Below, piece by piece: positions 35,440-47,420 of a DNA stretch of 64,000 nt. Numbering within the stretch: the stretch's first letter is position 1; every line of letters begins with the position of its first letter. A program made the position numbers and the translations under genes. The DNA comes from Abelmoschus esculentus (Eukaryota > Streptophyta > Magnoliopsida > Malvales > Malvaceae): assembly GCA_035048815.1 (NCBI GenBank), contig JAUCBN010000049.1, forward strand, positions 9,245,501 through 9,309,500, written 5' to 3'. The notes beneath the pieces were generated by a model. The model was not told the DNA's origin and ran no database searches. It saw nothing but the letters and a program-made list of their open reading frames with translations.

Positions 35440-36315
35440 CCAATGTTTATGCTAATTAGTCATTCAATGCCTTTGTTGATTATCTATGTTGATGTTAGTT
35501 TTGTGACTTGGATTTGAATTAACTATTAGTATATATGTGGTTAAAATAAAGTTATATTGGAATTTGATTCTTGTTATTCTTATGTGTGAATTTAAGTATT
35601 GTTGATATTGAAGCATGACTAATTTTAGTTGAATTTACGATGTGGTTATTTAGGTTGGAATGCATCTAGAAATCATGTTGAGTACGTTGATGTTGTTCTT
35701 ATATGTGTTTATGTGATTGTTGAAGTTAAAGCATGCTCTTAGGAGTTTGAATATATAGTTGTTAACTAGGTTGCAATGCATCTAGTAAGTTATACATGAT
35801 ATGTGGATGATGTTTACTTAGGTGATGTTGCATCTAGAATGGTTGCTATTATGTGTAATTTATGCCCTTAAGTGAAGATATGCATCTAGAGAGTCTTTGA
35901 AATTCGTTTAAGGCATGAAAATAAGTTAGATTCTTTACATTTTAGTCCCTAAACTTTGAGCATGAAATTAAATGATTTTTAGGTGTTATTTTAATTTGAA
36001 ATTTTACAAGCAATCATTTAATGAACTTAAATAAAGATTGGAAACATTAATTTCACAAATAGTCCTTTAATTTTTTTAAAATTACAATTAGGTCCCTATA
36101 ACTTGTTCGATTAAATTAGGACTTGTTTCTTACCGGTTTCTGCTACAATTCAACTTAGTCCTTGCATGAACATGTATGATCTAATTAAAGAATCTATATA
36201 AGATAAAAATAATTTTTTAAGGTCGTTTATCAGGGCGAGTCTCCGGATTAACCTTGTTATTCCCCGTGTAGCTCGTTCGAGTCGGGTGTCGTTTAGACCG
36301 GATCGAGGGATTACA
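35440..36315 (+). mobile_element. 3' fragment of a family A LTR
   Basis: From about 35930 it matches 10060-10452, including GGGCGAGTCTCCGGATTAAC and GAGCTACACGGG on the other strand, and ends GAGGGATTACA at 36315. The upstream part has several TGCATCTAG repeats (about 35656, 35777, 35829, 35880). The family B LTR E abuts it at the left. Confidence 0.6.
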
Positions 36316-37261
36316 AAGTGGGACTATTTTTTAACTTTTTCTTGGTCTAGTATAAAATTGGGTCAAAATGTACCAACGAAGAGCATATTCAGATCTTAGA
36401 ACATTATGGTACATTTGTTTTATGGCTTAAAGTGTTTATTAAACAAATTTACTATTTGGTTATGTTATTTGGGGTTAATTTTAAAAGTTTTCGAACTTAG
36501 GATTAAAATATAAATTTTAAAAATTTATGTCTTATCTAAAATTTCTTTTATTAATGTAAAAATAAATATATTAATTTTAATTCTACAAATTTTCATTACT
36601 AATGGAGGTCATTCACCTAATTAAATTTTATTTTTGGACCTTTAGGGAGCAGCTTGTAAAAGCTAAAATTTTCATTTTAATTATTTTAACTAACTTAATA
36701 GTCATCATTATTGATACGCCTAAGTCTCATATCGGTACAATTATGTTGAAAAATAGGTAATTTAGTCGATATGACTATTATACTTTTAATTTTGGCAAAT
36801 ATACCACTTAAGTATTAAAATGATTTCACTATAGTCACATGTCGTTAAAAATAACAGAGGTTGGCGTGAAAGTTAAAAACAAAATGATATAATTACACAT
36901 TCAGTCCTTTTTATTTACATATTTTTCAATTTAATCATAATTTTATTCTAATAAAATATTTTAATTTTTTAATTCGGTTGTGACACATTTCACCACCTAT
37001 TTAACGAAAAAAAATGTATTCTAGCAAAATTAAATACCAATGATTCAAACCTAAGTTCAAGCATAAGTTAGCAACACTCAAACCACTACAACAAACACTT
37101 CTTTATATTATAAATCACTAACACCAATATATATTAGTATTTTTTATATTTATTATTTTAATTTCATAAATAATCATAGATTTAATTTTTTAATTTAATT
37201 AAAATATTAATTAAATTATTTATATATAGTAAATTAAAATATTTAAATTATTTAAAAAATC

Positions 37262-37440
37262 AAGTCCATTTCAGGTCTGGTTCAAACGGTTCGGGTCCAA
37301 ATCAGATAATTGGTAGGTTCATTACAGGTCAGGTAGATTTTAGGTCGTATTCATTTTAGTTCACTTGCATTTCAGGTCGGGTTCATTTCAAGTCGGTTTT
37401 ATTTCAGAACGGGTTAATTTGTGTTTTGAATTCATATTAA
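37262..37440 (+). repeat. Degenerate CAGGTCGGGTT-type repeats
   Basis: Short words such as GTTCGGGTC, TTTCAGGTCGGGTTC and TCAAGTCGG recur irregularly. Related words occur at 39190-39590 and 54640-54815, including a shared GGGTCxAAATCAGATAATTG. No coding frame is seen. Confidence 0.55.
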
Positions 37441-38785
37441 TTAAAATTATTAAGTTTGAGTTTGGTACAAATAAATAAATAACCGATAGACTTTTGGTTG
37501 ATCATTCATTTTGAATTAATTATTTAATATCTAACATCTTTCACTAGCATGAATCACATTAAAAATAAATATTACACCCTAGACTAAATAAAAATACCAT
37601 TAAATGATTCATATCTTAAAAATTGGACTAAATTACAAAAATTAAAAATAATAAATGAAAATTTTGAAGATAAATAAAAATATCACAACATAAAAAAAAC
37701 AGTAGACTAAATTATCAAAAAAAATTGAATACATGTTCATTTGGAATAAGAATAGAGTTTTAGGGATTAAAAATTACAAAGTATAAAATTAAAATAATAA
37801 ATATTGGACTAAACTACCCAAAAAATAATGAGTTCAATTTCAGCTAAAAATAAAGTTTTTGAGACTAGAAAGAATAAACATTTAACTAAATTAAAAAATA
37901 TAAAAATTAATAAGAAATAAATTTAAGTTTTAAATTAAAAAACATTAATAAAATAAAATATCATCTTATTAAAAACTGGACTAAATTACAAAAATAAATA
38001 ATAGTCAATTTAGAATAAAAATAAAGTTGTAAGGGCTAGAATGAAGAAAAAAAAATCAAATGGGAATATCTAAGATATTGAACTAAATTGCAAAAACTTA
38101 TAAATTAATAATAATTAAATTCGGTGAAAATCTAAACTTTAATATACTTTAATACATTATAATTTATACATATACATTATAGTTTAATATATTTAAAAAA
38201 TTTAATACATTATACATATACAATATATTTTATATAATATATACATATATACTACATATAAAACATATTCTATATATAGAATTTATACTATACATGAAAT
38301 ATATACTATGTATAGTAATAGAATATATATTATATATGTATACTATATAAGTATGTATAAATATATATGTATATGTATAGTACATTAATATACGTATAAG
38401 TATTATGTATATGTATATAATTTATAAGTATGTATATAATATATTGTATGTATACTTATATATAAGTATTTATGTATATGTATACATAATACATTAATAT
38501 ATGTATACTTATATATGTATATATTAATTTATATTAAATGTATAAATTATAACTTTAAATTAAAATGTTAATTTAATTCAAAAAATTAAATATTAATATT
38601 AAATGTCGTATTAGTTTTATTATAAATATATGTATCTTATAAGTATAATATAAGTATTTCTAATTTCTAATTAAAAATTAATAAGTATTTGTAATATAAG
38701 ATAATTAAATATTAAGTGTTGTATTAGTTTCATTATAAATATAAGTATGTTATAAGTATTTGTAATATAATATAACTAGAAATTA

Positions 38786-39035
38786 CTCCATCTGTCCCAC
38801 TTTTTTAGTCTATTATTGATTTTGTCAAACTTTTTCAACTTTGACTCATTATAACTTTAAATCTATTATTGATAAAATATAAAAAATATGTTTTAAAAAT
38901 CTTTAATCAAATAGTTTAAAAATATATATTTTATAAAATTTAATAAATTAAAATACTTCAAATAACTATGGTTAAAGTTTTAAAATTTTGACTTTTAAAA
39001 GCCACTATTGAACACCATATATGAGATAAAGGGAG
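38786..39035. mobile_element. Stowaway-type (Tc1/mariner) MITE
   Basis: The left end is CTCCATCTGTCCCAC and the right end is the complement of CTCCCTTTATCTCA, close to the Stowaway consensus CTCCCTCCGT. It is flanked by TA (38784-38785 and 39036-39037). At 250 bp and AT-rich it fits the family. Confidence 0.8.
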
Positions 39036-39189
39036 TAATAATTAAAAATTAATAAGCACAAGCTATTACAAGCACTTAATGTTATATGTGTAATATAAGT
39101 ATTTATAATATATTTGATTATTACTTAATATTTGATATTTAACATATTAAATTTATTAAATCATTAAATTATATGTATTCTCAATCAGG

Positions 39190-39595
39190 TAAATATTATG
39201 TTTATATTAGTTCAGGTTAATAACATTTCAGATCATTTATCAGGTCGGGTTTAAAACAAGTCGGGTTCAAAATAGGTCGGATAAAATAAGGTCTCGGGTC
39301 AATTTAGTCGGGTAATATCCATTATCTGCCAGGTCAAACTCGGGTTTGGATTCATTTCAATCGAATACAGGTCGGGTTTCGGATCCACATTAACAGGTTG
39401 AAATCGGGTTTGGGTCATTCTCGATCCAATACAATTCGGGTTCGATTATTACAATAACAGGTCCAACTCGGGATCGGGTCAACAATAGTCGGATACAAAT
39501 TGGGTTCGTATCATTACATCCTCGGGTCAAATCAGGTTCTGACTTGAATAATTTTCATTCGGGTTTTCAGGTCGGATCAGTTTTTTACATCCCTA
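39190..39595 (+). repeat. Dense AGGTCGGGTT-type repeats
   Basis: About fifteen variants of (A)GGTCGGGTT, CGGGTCAA and GGTTCGxAT lie in 400 bp, in the same direction as those at 37262-37440. Confidence 0.6.
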
Positions 39596-40221
39596 CTTGG
39601 TCTAGTAGATTGGCCATATAAACTTGAGTTTGAGGCCCTTAATATGAATTCTTGCTAAAATGTATTTTTTTTCTCTAAATAGGTGGTGACATGTGTCACC
39701 ATCTGATTGGAGGAGGAAAATAAATTTAATAAATCAAATATTTATAAATAAATCTCTTCAATAATACTATGACATGTTTCACTACCTAATTAAATAATTA
39801 AATTATTTTATTAAAATAAAATTAAGACCAAATTAAAAAATACGTAAATAATAAGGATTAAATGTATTATTATATCATTTGTTAAGTCCACATAATCCTC
39901 CAGTTAATTTTTAAAGATAGATAGCTATATTGGAACTATTTTAATAATTAATGATATATTTATCAAAATTAAAAATATGATGATTATATCTATACCAACC
40001 TCATAGTTGAATGATGATCATTTATATAGTTGGCACTTATTTATTTATGTTTTGTTTTTCCTTTCTTGATGTAAGGTTAGTTGAAAAGATGTTGAGAATT
40101 TAAAATGAATTAGATAGATGATTGAAGACGAAAACTATTCAGACGAAAACTACGGAGAAAACTTAAGAGAGGCGACAAGATATATGGTCCAAGTTTCAGC
40201 GTTTTATTTATTTTTCTAATT

Positions 40222-40413
40222 GGAAAAATTATATCATGGGTCAGTGTCCATGGGACCAATCATTAAAAACTATCAACCTCATCAATTTTTTCATATCATA
40301 TTTTTTTCCAAGTGAATCTTCAATTGAAAAATTAAAAATTGATGAGATAGGTAGTTTTTAGTAGTTGATCACATGAATGACGTGATGAAACTGACATATG
40401 ATATAATTTCTCC
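40222..40413. mobile_element. Short MITE, hAT-like (8-bp TSD), copy 2
   Basis: The ends GGAAAAATTATATCATG and (complement) GGAGAAATTATATCATA are inverted. Inside, AAAAACTATC...CATCAATTTTT pairs with its complement, so most of the element can fold. The TSD TTCTAATT (40214-40221 and 40414-40421) is perfect. Confidence 0.75.
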
Positions 40414-42066
40414 TTCTAATTGAGTTCCACATCAATTTGTTAAAGAAGTTTAAATTTAATATTTGACCTACAAAAATAATCTGAACGTTGAGGTTTACGA
40501 ACTCAACAATACATCTACTTTACTGTATCTATATGAAGTGAAAAATTCAAACATGTATAAAATATAACAATTAAGACATTCAACATGATTCAGAATATGT
40601 AAGATCACAAAGTTAGCCTCACTCCTAGACTAGTTATTACCCCTCTAACATAAGCATAAACTTATCACTATACATAATTAAGCATGTACATGACGAATTT
40701 GACTAATAAAATGGAACATGTTTTGTACATTATTGGTTAAACTGTGCTTTAAATCGCTGGACTTTGATGAAGTTCATGATTTAATCCTCGTACTTAAAAA
40801 CTTAAAGACTAGAATTCGATATTGACTGTGTTCTAGTTATTTTCTTCAGCCAGTGCTCTTCTTCCAAGGATTTGCTTTTTACTTGTTCAGCAAGTGCATA
40901 ACAACATAGCTACTTGTTCAAGCATAAACTTTCAAAACCTTCGGAGAAAGGCAACACGAAAGAGATTGAAATGGTGTACTGAAATGGTTAGACAACTTTG
41001 ACAAGAAATGGACTGAAAACGTTCAAGGGTTGTGTCCAAATATCAAGTCTCCTTACCAGATCGGAAAAATGCAACGGAGGAGGCACAGGCTGTAAGTGAA
41101 GAAACCAATAGGTAATGTTGAAAATAAGAACGATTGTGTGTAAACGACTTTTCAACTTGTAGTTAAACCCTAATCCACAATAACTGTTTATAAGGTTATA
41201 TAAGAAACTTATATAACAAGAAATCTACTCAAACTAGGTTTTATAATCAATTCAATAACTAATACAAGTGTAGTCGTATAAAAACTAGATTTGTCGTAAG
41301 CCTCTGCATATATCACGGACCTCTGTGTTACTCTCTATTTTACCTTTTCACCACCTTTCTCTCAATTTTACATTTCACCAAATTGATCATACTGCAAACT
41401 TTTTGAGCCAGAACAATATAAAATTCATATCACAATCTCTGACACGAATATATACTATTTTGAAAATATAAAAGAAATAATGTAAGGTAGGAATGGTGGT
41501 GATCATGATAAAATAAGTTTTCCCAACTCAACCATTTGGAGCTTACATGACTACTAGAAAGCTTTTACACATTAGGCAATTATAGCATTAGATTCCCATC
41601 CTTGGAAACTGAAAATTGACCAAAGATGAAAGACATACTCTCAAGAAACCCAATTAAGACTAAATTCTTTTTAATTTATTGTTAATTTCTATTTCATAAC
41701 TAATATTATTTTTTAAAGGATTATTATATTTAAAATTTTATAAATTAATTTTTCTTCGTACTTTCAAAAAGTAATGTCAAACTAACTTTTATTGTATGAT
41801 TTATTTATTTGCCGTTATCTTATAACAAATGTGAAAAACTCAAAATAGAAAGTAATTGACACTAGTAAAACTCAAGAACCATGTTAAGTTTTCAACCTAA
41901 ACCCTAAACCTTTTAATACTACATTATATATTTAATCGAAAGCAACACCATTCATGATGTCTCTTGCTTCAGTAAGTTTACTATAGACAAACTAAGTCAC
42001 CAGTTAGAACCAGTACTAGGAGTTGGTCAGATTGGCCTACTGTCTAGACTAATTACTAACTAGATC
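40414..42066. other. Intergenic sequence, no gene recognised
   Basis: Low-complexity AT-rich sequence with no convincing exon, repeat pair or RNA gene. Confidence 0.5.
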
Positions 42067-42071
42067 ACCAG

Positions 42072-43419
42072 TGTAACCACCGGTTTTGGTCCGGGGAATC
42101 GCCACCAATCAATTTTACGATGCGATTGGAACACTAAAATTAGAGTCTGCGAACCAGAGTCAAGTCCGGGAGTCTGTTACGCGTGGGGAAGGGTGAGCAC
42201 CCCCCACAACGTCCAAAATTGGCACCTATCGGTTACAAAATATTTCATATGAACGAAAAGATAGATTCGATTTTAAATTAATATTGCGATCTCATATTTT
42301 AAGTAATAAAACTAATTAATATTAATAATAGTAATAAAACATGCTTAACGATGATATTAATCATAACAAAAGTTACAAAACATGACAAAATATTATTATA
42401 ATTTAATATATAATCTGACTAAACCAGTAGAAAAAAATATGAGTCATTTATAAATACTAAAATAATATTAAAAGTAACAGTGATGAAAATATAATAGAAT
42501 AAAAATTATAAATCAAATCAAAATGTAACGAAAATGAAATTGGAAAGTTCAACAGTAAGGATACTGGACTTCAGGGATTGCAGTGGTAATTATTCCATTT
42601 TTTCGGGTAAAGATGCAGGTCTGGGCCAAATTCCGGATCGATCCATGGGTCAGTGGCTTAAAACTACGCCGTTTTGGTAGTGATATAAATACCCACTATT
42701 TGATGAAGAAGGGTCTTCATCTTCATTTTGTTTTAAACAAAAGAAAGGAGCCATCAAAGAAGCTCTTGGATTCTCTGAAACATGGTCACCGCCGGTGAGG
42801 ACCGGCACCGTTCGCTGTCGCCGGCTGTCGTCGCCGGTCGCAGTCGTCGGTCGATGGAGTTGAGAAAGGAAGCGACTTTCCGATAGATCTCGACGTGGAG
42901 AGTGTGAATCTGAGCTCGGATTTTCGAAACAAGTTGCGTATCGGTGTAGATCTGAAAGGTAAGTATTCGAACTAAATATTTTTTTTATCTCTTTCCTTTT
43001 GATTTGGTTTCCGATTTGTTTTCTCTCTTGCTCACGATTTTGGTTTTGAATATTTGCTATTGGATTTTTTAGGGTATTTATACCCGAGATTACAAGCATC
43101 AAATCTATCTTTTTTCTTCTTTTTCTCCAGATCTGATATTTCAGATCTAATGATACTTTATCCTCTTATTTTTGCAGGTGATATGATGCTTGAGCGGTGG
43201 CTAAAGGCGGTGGGCGGTGGCCGTTCCAGGATCCAATGGTTGGGCGCGTGTAACTCACGCGCGAATATGAAAGGTCCACCAAGGCGGCGGCTGGCAGGGC
43301 ATGGGTGGTTGACTAGGGTTTTGTTATTTAGGGTTAGGGTAATTTTAGATTGGGTTTAGCATTTGGGTTATAGGTTATTGGGTTAATTTTTTTAGTTGTG
43401 CTTGAAATGTGTTATTACA
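42072..43419 (-). repeat. 3' LTR (left) of the LARD-like element
   Basis: On + it begins TGTAACCACCGG and ends GTGTTATTACA. It matches the right LTR closely, with differences such as the GTCGTCGGTCGATGG stretch near 42845 replaced by a shorter GTCGCC form in the other LTR. Confidence 0.85.
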
Positions 43420-43432
43420 GTTTCCCCTCTTT

Positions 43433-44080
43433 GCTCATTGTTGTGTAACGACAATAGAGCAAAGATAAAGAATAACCCATTTCATATGGTATGGTTTCAG
43501 AGTTCTTCTCTCATAAGGTTAGGGTTCTTTTGGTAAAGTTTGAGTTCTTTCGGTATGGTTAGAGTTCTTTTTGGTAAGGTTGGGTAAGGTAGGGGTTCTT
43601 TCGACCACCACTTCTTCTGTTGGAGCTTTAACTTGATCTACTCCACCACTTTTATCTTCAAAATCTTCAAAATGAGGAGCCGTTGGAAGAGACGATCTAA
43701 GCTTGACTTATTCTAGAAGACAAAATATGCTTGGTCTGCAACGACACTCGTGACGTTGCCATCTTTGGAGAAAACTAGATCTAGCTGCAACATCAATAAA
43801 GAGGCAAGGTCTGCAAAACTTGATCCATCTGCATCCGATGAAGAAGCATGATCTGACATATATATATTTTCTTCTTTTCTTTTTTTTTCTTTTTCGCTTT
43901 TTTTTCTTTTCTTTTTTTCTTTTCTTTTTTGCTTGTTTTTTCATGTTTCTCTCTTTTTTCTTCTTCTTTTTTCCCTTTTTAGTAAAGATATAATATCCGT
44001 AAATATGAAATTTGGTCTAATTGTATCATCAATGGTAAAACGAGACCGATCAAAATATGATACGCTTATGCCATCATCGG
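43433..44080. other. LARD internal region: direct TTCTTT-type repeats and pyrimidine tract
   Basis: GGTTAGGGTTCTTT-type units recur near 43500-43600, and a long T/C tract lies at about 43866-43980. No gene recognised. Confidence 0.55.
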
Positions 44081-44099
44081 CAAAATGTGAACTTGTTAG

Positions 44100-45035
44100 A
44101 TTTGGTCGAAGAGGCAGGACCTGAAGTGTAAGATTGGATCTTATCCACACCATCAACGTTGGGGTAAGATCGAATTTCAGCAATTTAAATCCTCCTACAC
44201 CATCATCGGAGAAGCAAGATTGAACTTCCGTGATTTTGGATCTGGCCATGCCATCAACGGGGACAAGATCAAATTTCAGCAATTTAGATCCTACTACGCC
44301 ATCAACGGAGGAGCAAGACTGAGTTGGATATATCCACTCCATCAACGGAGGGATAAGATCAAGTCTGAATCATATTACGCCTTCAACGGAGAAGCATGAC
44401 TGGGTTGGATCTGGCCACACCATCAACGAGAACGAGATCAAATTTGTAATTTGGATCCTACTGCGCCATCGACGGAGAAGCAGGACTGAGTTGAATCTAT
44501 CCACTTCATCAACGGAGGGGTAAGATCAAGTCTAGATCACACTACGCCATCAACGGAGAAGCATGATTGAATGGGATCTGGTCACACCATCAACGGGGAC
44601 GAGATCAAGTCTGTAAATTAGATCCTACTACGCCATCACCGGAGAAGTAGGACTAAATTGGATCTATCCACTCCATCAACGGAAGGGTAAGATCAAGTTT
44701 GGATCATACTACGCCATCAACGGAGAAGCATGATTGAATGGGATCTTGCCACCATCAACGAGGACGAGATCAAGTTTGTGATTTAGATCCTACTGCGCCA
44801 TCAACGGAGAAGCAGGACTGAATTAGGATCTATCCACTCCATCAACGAAGGGGTAAGATCAAGTCTGGATCACACTACGCCATCAACGGAGAAGCATGAT
44901 TAAGTTGAATCTGGCCACACCATCAACGGGGACGAGATCAAGTCTGTAATTCAAATCCTATTACGCCATCAACGGAGAAACAAGACCGGGTTGGATCTAT
45001 CCACTCCATCAACGAAGGGGTAAGATCAAGTCTGG
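44100..45035. repeat. Tandem array, ~166-bp period made of three ~56-bp subunits
   Basis: Each subunit carries CATCAACGG with variant flanks (CACTCCATCAACGGAGGGG, TACGCCATCAACGGAGAAGC, CACCATCAACGGGGACGAG). The GACGAGATCAAG landmark recurs near 44431, 44598, 44763 and 44931, giving spacings of 165-168 bp. The minus strand is open across parts of it with VDGV/VDGM-type repeats, but stops and irregular spacing make coding doubtful. Confidence 0.8.
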
Positions 45036-45090
45036 AATATTTGAATATCTGATTTGAATGTGCCTTCAATTGATATCATGTATCTTCTTT

Positions 45091-45440
45091 GCATTTTTCC
45101 CAAACGCATAGGGATCAACGGATTTGATATGCCTTTACCGGTAGCCGTTTGCTCCGGGCTAGCTGTACCGTTACTTTGGGTACAATCAGTTGGTACCAAG
45201 GATTTAATTCCTTGATCATTCATAAAAATGGATTTCAATGGACGTTTGAATGGTCCTTATCAATGCATTTTTCCCAAATACACAGGGATTAACGGATTTG
45301 TTTTGCCTTTACCGGTAGTTGTTTGCTCTAGGATAGTTGTACCATTCCCCTGGGTACAATTAGTTTCCACCAATCACAAGATTGGATTTTTCAAAGGATT
45401 TATCTTCCTTTGACCATTCGTGAAAATGAATTTTAGAAGG
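45091..45440. repeat. Two-copy tandem duplication, 174-bp period
   Basis: GCATTTTTCCCAAA and the following CAxAGGGATxAACGGATTTG, CCTTTACCGGTAG and GGGTACAAT occur at 45091 and again at 45265 in the same order. Confidence 0.75.
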
Positions 45441-47400
45441 ACATTTGAATTGTCCAATGTCTTGTTTCTGCATGTCTTTTTCGATTTTTCATTTCATTTA
45501 TTTTTTTTGTTTTTCTTTCATCATTCATCATTTTTTGTTTTTCACTTTTCATTTTTCATTTTTTCATTTTTTTTCAAAATAATTTTGATTCACATGTACC
45601 ATCTGTACAAATATGGAAAAATGAAATCTACATGCTGATTTAGTTCTTACCATAACCGTCGAAAGGATAAAGTTCTAACAAATTTGACTCACCACCACCG
45701 ATGGAGGCGGCATTGGGAAAAATTATTTCTGCTACTCCATAATGAGTAATTAAGACCTGAAAGCAAAATAAAATCTTTGTTAGTCACTGTTAAAAAATTT
45801 AGAGGTCATTACCTGAATTTTTTGATTTTCTGCGTATTAAGCCTTCTCGTTGTTGCCCCATAATTGAGGTCATTCAGCCTCTTTCTTGGACCTGTTGGTA
45901 TGTACAAGTAAGAATATATGTATCATGAATGCTCTTAACTTGATGTAAAATCTAAATGCATGGTGTCTAAATGCAAAATGTCTAAATACATGAATGACAT
46001 GATTTTTCTTTTTTCAAAGGATGCCCCTAATTTATGTTCGATGCATGTTTAATCTAAATGCATGTTGTCTAAATGCAAAATGACTTCAATGTATGCATGA
46101 ATGTGAATTTTTCGTCTCAAAGGGATGCCCCAAACTATGCTAGTCTGAGCAATGCTCGGTCTGATGATGCCCAAATCTTCTCTTGGGTTCGATCATTTTT
46201 GAGTCCACATTTCAGGAAGTATACTTCAATGTCTTCATCTGAGACAGCTTCTGGTAGATCTGAATTTAGCCTTAGATGTATGTCTTTTATCATAGAGCTT
46301 TTGCTATCCTCGTGGATGTGTTATGTTGCCCCTCAGTCAGGTTCGCATGTTGGTGCAATCTCTCGAGATATATAAGTCTGGTTTAGCAGCAAAATCTTAC
46401 TTTTTGAAATTCGTCAAAGAATGCCCCTGGTTGTAGAGTCTTGTAAAGGTATAAAGGTCATTTTCAAAATACCCCTAGACCGTATTTCACATGTGTTCAC
46501 TGTGGCGCTAGACCGACCTTTGCCTTATATGATATTGTTGGCACGAGACATCCCCAAGATCCATTTGAAATGTATGCATGTAAATGCAAGATGCATGTCC
46601 TAGATGTGAAGATATTGATTCAAAAATGGTTCTTGTGTCCACAATATTAAATTCACGGGATTTACTCGCAACTTTGAATGTTGAATTGATATCTAGGATG
46701 CTAGATTTTCTCCCGATATATTTTAATTTCAGAACCAATCGTGAATCAATACTTGTATGCTTCGTGAAATGCAAAAATTAAAACATGATCGTGGTATTTT
46801 ACAATTGATGCAAAATGGATGATTATGATATGTTATGATACAGTAAAAAAAGGTCAGTTCATATTAAAATAATCGAATAAACAAAATAAAATTAAACAAA
46901 TAAAAAAATTGTACATACATAGCATATAAAGGCACTCAAGCCTAAAAAGGTTACCGCTAAACGAACAGAGTTTCGCATGGCTCTAAGGGTATGCTTCTAA
47001 GTCTCATTATATGTGGCTCGGTTCTAGAAGGTACCCAAACGGTATTTATTACCCTACTAAGGATAATAAACCCAATTCAGGGGGATACGTTTCTCTAAGT
47101 CTATGCGGAGACGTAGGTCTCACGAAGATAGAGGGAAAAATATCCCGAAAGCAATTCACCATCCTACACGGAGGCGGAACCTCACGAAGGAGTGGTTTCA
47201 TGCTCCACTTAAACGGATAGAGCCCGGGTTGAGAGCTCATGAAATGGATAACCCTGAAAAAACATTTAAAAACATTAGTAAATATTTTAAAATAAATAAA
47301 ATAAGGGATCACAAAAATAAATAAATAAAATAAACCGAATTTATATTTTCTATTCATTAAATAAAATGTAACCGATTTTAGGCTCGACTCTCGAAAAAAG
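45441..47400. other. Rest of the LARD internal region, no gene recognised
   Basis: It includes a pyrimidine-rich tract at 45475-45580 and several copies of CTAAATGCAxxxTGTCTAAATGC near 45940-46080. Short frames have no recognisable domains. Confidence 0.55.
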
Positions 47401-47420
47401 TCCCCAACGGAGTCGCCAGC

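Larger units (their letters stand above)
36713..40020. repeat. ~3.3-kb structure with long inverted-repeat arms
   Basis: The left arm (about 36760-37060) and the right arm (about 39630-39990) read as diverged reverse complements. Paired landmarks are ACTTTTAATTTTGGCAAATA, ATGATATAATTACACATTCA and GACACATTTCACCACCTATTT with their counterparts on the right. This fits a non-autonomous Mutator-like or foldback element, but the exact ends and TSD could not be fixed. No transposase frame lies between the arms, and 38110-38780 is almost pure AT. Confidence 0.5.

Noticed and set aside
38110..38780. Dense TATA-like stretch as promoter or origin
   Set aside because: Simple TATATA/ATATGT low-complexity DNA with no gene in reach.
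43941..44345. 134-codon minus frame over the LARD tandem array
   Set aside because: It follows the tandem repeat period only locally and ends in a lysine/arginine run from a pyrimidine tract; treated as a by-product of the repeat.
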